Of a stretch of 64,000 nt of DNA, positions 59,817-64,000 are shown in pieces. The DNA is taken from NCBI GenBank assembly GCA_940671915.1, contig CALNVZ010003426.1, positions 45,172,031 through 45,236,030 of the forward strand, in the 5' to 3' direction. Each line of letters opens with the position of its first letter. Position 1 is the stretch's first letter. The position numbers and the translations under genes were made by a program. This DNA comes from Paracentrotus lividus (Eukaryota > Echinodermata > Echinoidea > Camarodonta > Echinidae). The notes beneath the pieces were generated by a model that was not told the DNA's origin, did not search any database, and worked only from the letters and a program-made list of their open reading frames with translations.

Positions 59817-59949
59817 CAGATGAAAATGTGAAAGATTCAGAGCAATGTTACACTGTACTGGGGAGCACCTTTGAAAGTGCAACTTTGCTCATTTTAGTTG
59901 ACAACTTTGCACCTTTAAAGGTGTTCCTAGTGGTAAAGGTGTAATGTTG

Positions 59950-61554
59950 AACCTCAAAGGGCTGATTAAGAATACGTGATTTAACCATCAAGGTGAGTAG
60001 GCCTATGCAACAATTATCGTTGTCCCCGAAAATGTACTTTATATCAACTTAAGATTCAAAGTAACGGATCTCACCTTTCAAAAAGGCGTTTGTTTTTGTT
60101 TTTTTCGTGTATACGGCACTCTCTTAAAAAAAATAAACAAAGAACGTCTTAAAAAGTTTACTCTTGACGGAGTGACTTTCAGAAAAGGTGAATGTAGCCT
60201 GAAAGTAGGGTGAATTTGAGTGAAAATACACATTTTCACTCCATTTTCACTCATTTTGGATGGAGTGACCTCAGTTTTTTCTTTTCTCTCGCTCTTTTTT
60301 TTTTTTTTTTTTTTTTTTTGGGGGGGGAATAATACTTTCATAAAAATGCATTTTAATTCACAGTTGCAGCACGAAGGGGAATCCTCCTTCAGTCGCATAT
60401 GTACCTCTCAAACCATAATGGACATCCCTTTAATCTGTAGAATACGATTATGGTAGGCCTACTTTTGAGCATACTAGTAATCTATCTGATTATTCTAGTC
60501 ACACCAGACGCGCACCCAGAAATGTAACAAAGCAGTGCAATTATCCCGAGTTCCATTTATTAATAGTCAAGGGGGACTGATTCAGATAGGTGTCCATTGA
60601 TAGCATTGCACTTCAAGGTTCAAGAGGGTAATTATGTTAAACCCCACGGGGTACCAGGGGCGAGAGAAATGAACCTTCGTACTATATCCTCGCTCTCAAT
60701 AGCCTACCCTGGAGAAGGTAAAGCTGTGTTATTCATTATTTTGAGGGAGGAAATACAATTTTTATCTAAGTTTTTAAACTTAAGATCCCAGTTTTTTTTT
60801 AGCAAAACGGTATTGGTCCAATTTAAAAATATGTTTAACTGACCCCTCTGTGTTATAAAAGCCCGTCTTATAAATAAACAAATTGAGAGATAGCTATCAA
60901 TAGTGTATGCAGGGTATATTTTAGTATGAATTAATCTAATTTTGTTTTCATAGGAAAATACAATATTATAGGAGAGAAGTACTCTTTCTGCTATTTTTTA
61001 ACATAATTATCATGATTATTTGCTTATAATGTTGCCTTCTGATTTAAAAAAAAAAAATGAACAGGCTGAATAGTAAAGGTCTTGAGGTGATGCTATATGT
61101 ATTGACTTTAAAGCCCACAAAACGTTATTCCAGAACCTGAAAAGTGTATGGCCAAGAAAGTATATGGCCCCAAACGACCCAGATTCCACATAAAAAAGGC
61201 TCTGATCAACCCGGATTCTAGGTCAATAAGGCTCCAATTGACCTGGGCTCCGGGTGAAAGGCTCTGCTTGACCCGTATTCCTGCTCAATAGCACAATGAC
61301 TCTTGAAAGGGTTGATTTTGTATTTACACGGATGAAGGGTTAAAATTTTGAACCTTCATTCTTTTTTTAGAGTATAGGACATTGTAAGCAATTAGAAGAA
61401 CATACTTGATATTTTTTTGACTTGGAGGTTCAGAGACCTTTTCTCTTTCCTTTGAGGGTGTTTAGCAGGCTTGTAAAGGATATGGCCAGTGCAGTCCATC
61501 AATCTCCTGCTTTCATCTATCTTTGAACTGTAAGATATATTTAAAGGGTTTGAG
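59950..61554. other. no gene recognised
   Basis: Contains GAGTGA/TTTCACTC inverted motifs around 60170-60265 similar in style to the element at 63275, a T run then G run at 60295-60327, and a group of GGCTC-GAC-CCGGATTC-like phrases at 61155-61290 that repeat three to four times. No exon was supported. Confidence 0.4.
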
Positions 61555-61800
61555 TTCCTTTATGGAGGTTTGCAAAAATCTGAGCTGTTGGGCCCTGCTT
61601 GGTGTCAATACATGCAATAGAGTGTTAACAGGAATCCCTGAAAAGTTTACTTCATGAGTGTCATATACATCTTTCACAAAACGTAAAAATCGTACTACCT
61701 AGGGAGGCTTATGACTTTGATGATATTCATTTATCAAAAGCATAACAATAAAGCTATCGCTTGGCTTCAAAATCTCAGGCGATTCCTGTCTGACCTAAAG
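61555..61800. repeat. dispersed repeat copy 2
   Basis: Matches 49550-49975 in order: GGAGGTTTGCAAAAATCTGA, CCCTGAAAAGTTTACTTCATGAGT, TACCTAGGGAGGCTTATGAC, TTCAAAATCTCAGGCGATTC. It lacks the retroposon insertion seen in the other copy. Confidence 0.6.
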
Positions 61801-61855
61801 GTTTGCAATTTTTATCACAACATTTATAGCTGGAAGAGTATATTTCCGATCATGT

Positions 61856-61982
61856 ATATCGTCTGTTGGGAGCCCGAAGGGCGTTATTGCATCTTATAGA
61901 TGTTCCGTTGAGAGCCAGAAGGGCGCTATTACTGTACAAAGTCAATGGTAATAGCGCCCTTCTGGCTCCAAGCCGACGATAT
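61856..61982. mobile_element. 127-bp MITE with ATATCGTC ends, copy 2
   Basis: ATATCGTCTGTTGGGAGCC and GGCTCCAAGCCGACGATAT are inverted ends. The interior shares TTATTGCATCTTA-AGATGTTCC and TGTACAAAGTCAATGGTAAT with copy 1 at 22942-23110. Confidence 0.82.
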
Positions 61983-63274
61983 GCAGTTAGACGACCCCTT
62001 TAAAGTTTGATTTTCCCAGCATTCAAATGCTTTGTTCGATAAAGAGCGGAGATTTTATTTCCCAACGGACATGATGGAATATTGAAGAAAATCTGTATCT
62101 GATAACTCGATCACGAAGTTGGAAATTAAATGAACTTCATTCCGTATCAAATATTTCCACGAATTGATATGCTAAACTTTACAGTCCCATACCCCCCAAA
62201 AATAAAAACAAAATGTTTCTATACTGTATTATTCTAGTTTTATTGTGATTCATACACCGTCCAAATATATGACATAAAAAAATTGGCCAAATTACAATCC
62301 GAACAATTATCAATCAATTCCACTAATTTATACACAGTCAGCTTCTTAACAGAGGAATTACGGACATTTATGAGTTGTGGTTGCAATTGCTTGTATTGCG
62401 GCTTCCGTTAAAATCGAACGTTATACTCTTTTCTATTTGTCAGCCTACGTTTACCTAATATTAAATTGACATGGCAGTGTATAATGTTCAGTTTGAAAAG
62501 AATGGAAAACATGCAAAGTTATGCGCCTAAGATAGAGATGGATAAGAATTTTGATCATGAATTAAAAAACGAAAAAATAGCAATGGAAAAGAAATTCATT
62601 TGAATATGAAAACGGCCCAAGTTCAACTTTTGACCAATTTGAGTAAAACACGAAAAGGTGTTGCTTACATGAGCCCATCTTGTGAGTATAAATATATTCC
62701 TAATTCCACCAAAAGTACCTGATATGAATAAAAAAAAGTAATGGAGTTCCTCATTGGATATGTACTAAAAAATAATGTTTTACCTTTTGTTGATTTACTC
62801 GAAATGAACTGCCATGAACTTAAACTGTTCTTTATGTTGGAGGAGAGACTGAGGTGTAAGAAAAAGTCCTGGCGCTCTTTCATTAGGAGCCATGTTGAAA
62901 GCGGATGATTCCAACCATTCATATATTTCGGAGTATTGCAGTGATGTCGCAAAATGAAATTAAGACATCTGGTGAAGAATTCAGATCGATTGCCTTTTCG
63001 TGAAAGATGTCATTTCTTTCTGCAAGATTTAATTTCATGCAACACAGATTTACCGCACAACGTGACACCAGTCTAATGGCAATCATAATGAATTATGTTA
63101 TTCAACGCACTTCATGTCACCCGCCCTGTTATGTAGGGTTGTCAGGATTCAAAGGGACGTCATTTAAAAGAGAATAGGAAGATGAATAAAACATGAAAAG
63201 GATGAAAATGACAAGAACGAATGTTTGTAAGAAAGAACATAACAGACGAAATAAGGCGAAATAAGACGTCTTTT
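61983..63274. other. no firm gene; one candidate minus-strand exon at 62893-62799
   Basis: On the minus strand CAACATGGCTCCT at 62893 has a good start context. It opens 31 codons (MAPNERAPGLFLTPQSLLQ, then HKEQFKFMAVHF) to a donor-like GA-GTAAAT at 62799/62798. I do not recognise the peptide, and no partner exon was found, so this is only a candidate. Confidence 0.25.
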
Positions 63275-63646
63275 ACACTGTAAAAAAAAAAGGTAACTCG
63301 CAAGAAAATGAGTAAACTAATGCTTTACTCCCAACGGAGTAAACTAATGCTTTACTCCCAACGGAGTAAATTTTGTTTACTCTTAACAGAGTCAAAAGGT
63401 AACTCGCAAGAAAATGAGTAAACTAATGGTTAATGGTTTACTCCTTTCAAAGCTAGGATTAGGAATGATACATAGATGACTAAAAGTTACTCTTTTCTGA
63501 GTAACATTTAGCTCAACCGCATGAGTAATATTTTTTACTCAGTAACATTTAGCTCAACCGCATGAGTAATATTTTTTACTCAATTTCACGCGAGTTACCT
63601 TTTTGCTCAATATTGGGTAAGATTTTACTCATTTTTTTTAGAGTGT
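63275..63646. mobile_element. 372-bp MITE with ACACTGTAAAAA ends and internal tandem repeats
   Basis: ACACTGTAAAAAAAAAAGG at the left and CATTTTTTTTAGAGTGT at the right are inverted. GGTAACTCGC inside the left arm pairs with GCGAGTTACC-like sequence at 63590-63600. A 24-bp unit AACTAATGCTTTACTCCC is repeated at 63315 and 63339, and GTAACATTTAGCTCAACCG at 63502 and 63542. The ends are of a type often assigned to hAT; no 8-bp duplication was found. Confidence 0.65.
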
Positions 63647-64000
63647 ATTATCAGAATATTAAAGGCATATTGATAAAGAGAGGAAGAAAAAAGAAAAAAT
63701 GAGAGAGGGAGAATCTTGTAAGAATAGGCCTAAAGGAAGAAGAAACTGAGAATGCAGATGCAGAAGGAGATGAGGATTAGAAGTAGAAGAAAGAGGTGAA
63801 AGGAGAGTAGTAGAGTAAAGAATATAGAAATACAGCAAAGAATAGGAGAAAAACTGCGGGGGGGGATATCATATGTACACCGTCATGACCGCATGCTCAA
63901 CGGGTCATATAATATGTGCAAAATTAAAATCGCATTCAAATTATAAAACTTGCGTTTGAAGTTTCAAAATATAAAGGAAACGTTAAGAGTACCGCGACTC
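63647..64000. other. no gene recognised
   Basis: A purine-rich stretch (63665-63850) followed by ordinary AT-rich DNA to the window end. Confidence 0.4.

Noticed and set aside
60116-61376. One large hAT-like element with ACTCTnTTAAAAAAAA ends
   Set aside because: The supposed ends match only over about 15 low-complexity bases, and no target duplication was found.

Overview
The window is AT-rich animal DNA with GT-AG introns, dense short inverted-repeat transposons, tRNA-derived SINE and LINE debris, and many microsatellites. Gene structure, the style of the repeats and the two conserved proteins suggest a marine invertebrate deuterostome, most likely a sea urchin or another echinoderm. This is an inference from style; no species marker was identified. 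Positions 34968-35744 are an assembly gap of N.

Two genes can be reconstructed. On the + strand, 5071-14800 encodes STRAP (UNRIP), a WD40 protein of about 338 residues in seven coding exons behind an unidentified 5' noncoding exon. On the - strand, 32577-23986 encodes a NEU1-type exo-alpha-sialidase of about 486 residues in nine coding exons, with an N-terminal signal anchor, an RIP arginine, four Asp boxes and a GYS tyrosine. A single + strand exon at 46578-46677 carries the P-loop of a Ras-like small GTPase; its other exons were not found. The genes have no evident functional link.

The rest is repeat territory. 1-5000 holds microsatellites, a 110-bp minisatellite and one TIR element. The STRAP introns hold LINE fragments on both strands, a tRNA-derived SINE and a 1.3-kb mariner-type foldback that stops about 25 bp before an exon. 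15-24 kb holds a series of TIR elements, including a 1.1-kb element carrying a broken RecQ-like helicase N-terminus. 33-46 kb has tandem duplications, a roughly 1.7-kb inverted repeat and several foldback elements. 46-64 kb has TTAA- and TA-flanked elements, one of them split by a 2.2-kb 5'-truncated LINE. No retrovirus-like, LTR or Polinton element was recognised.

The most unusual pattern is that three exon edges in the two reconstructed genes (sialidase leader exon, sialidase exon 4, STRAP last exon) each have degenerate tandem copies of themselves in adjoining noncoding DNA. Other points of interest are two related TA-flanked elements built from iterated 16-18-bp motifs, and a ribozyme-like/histone-hairpin-like repeat near 34.3 kb.
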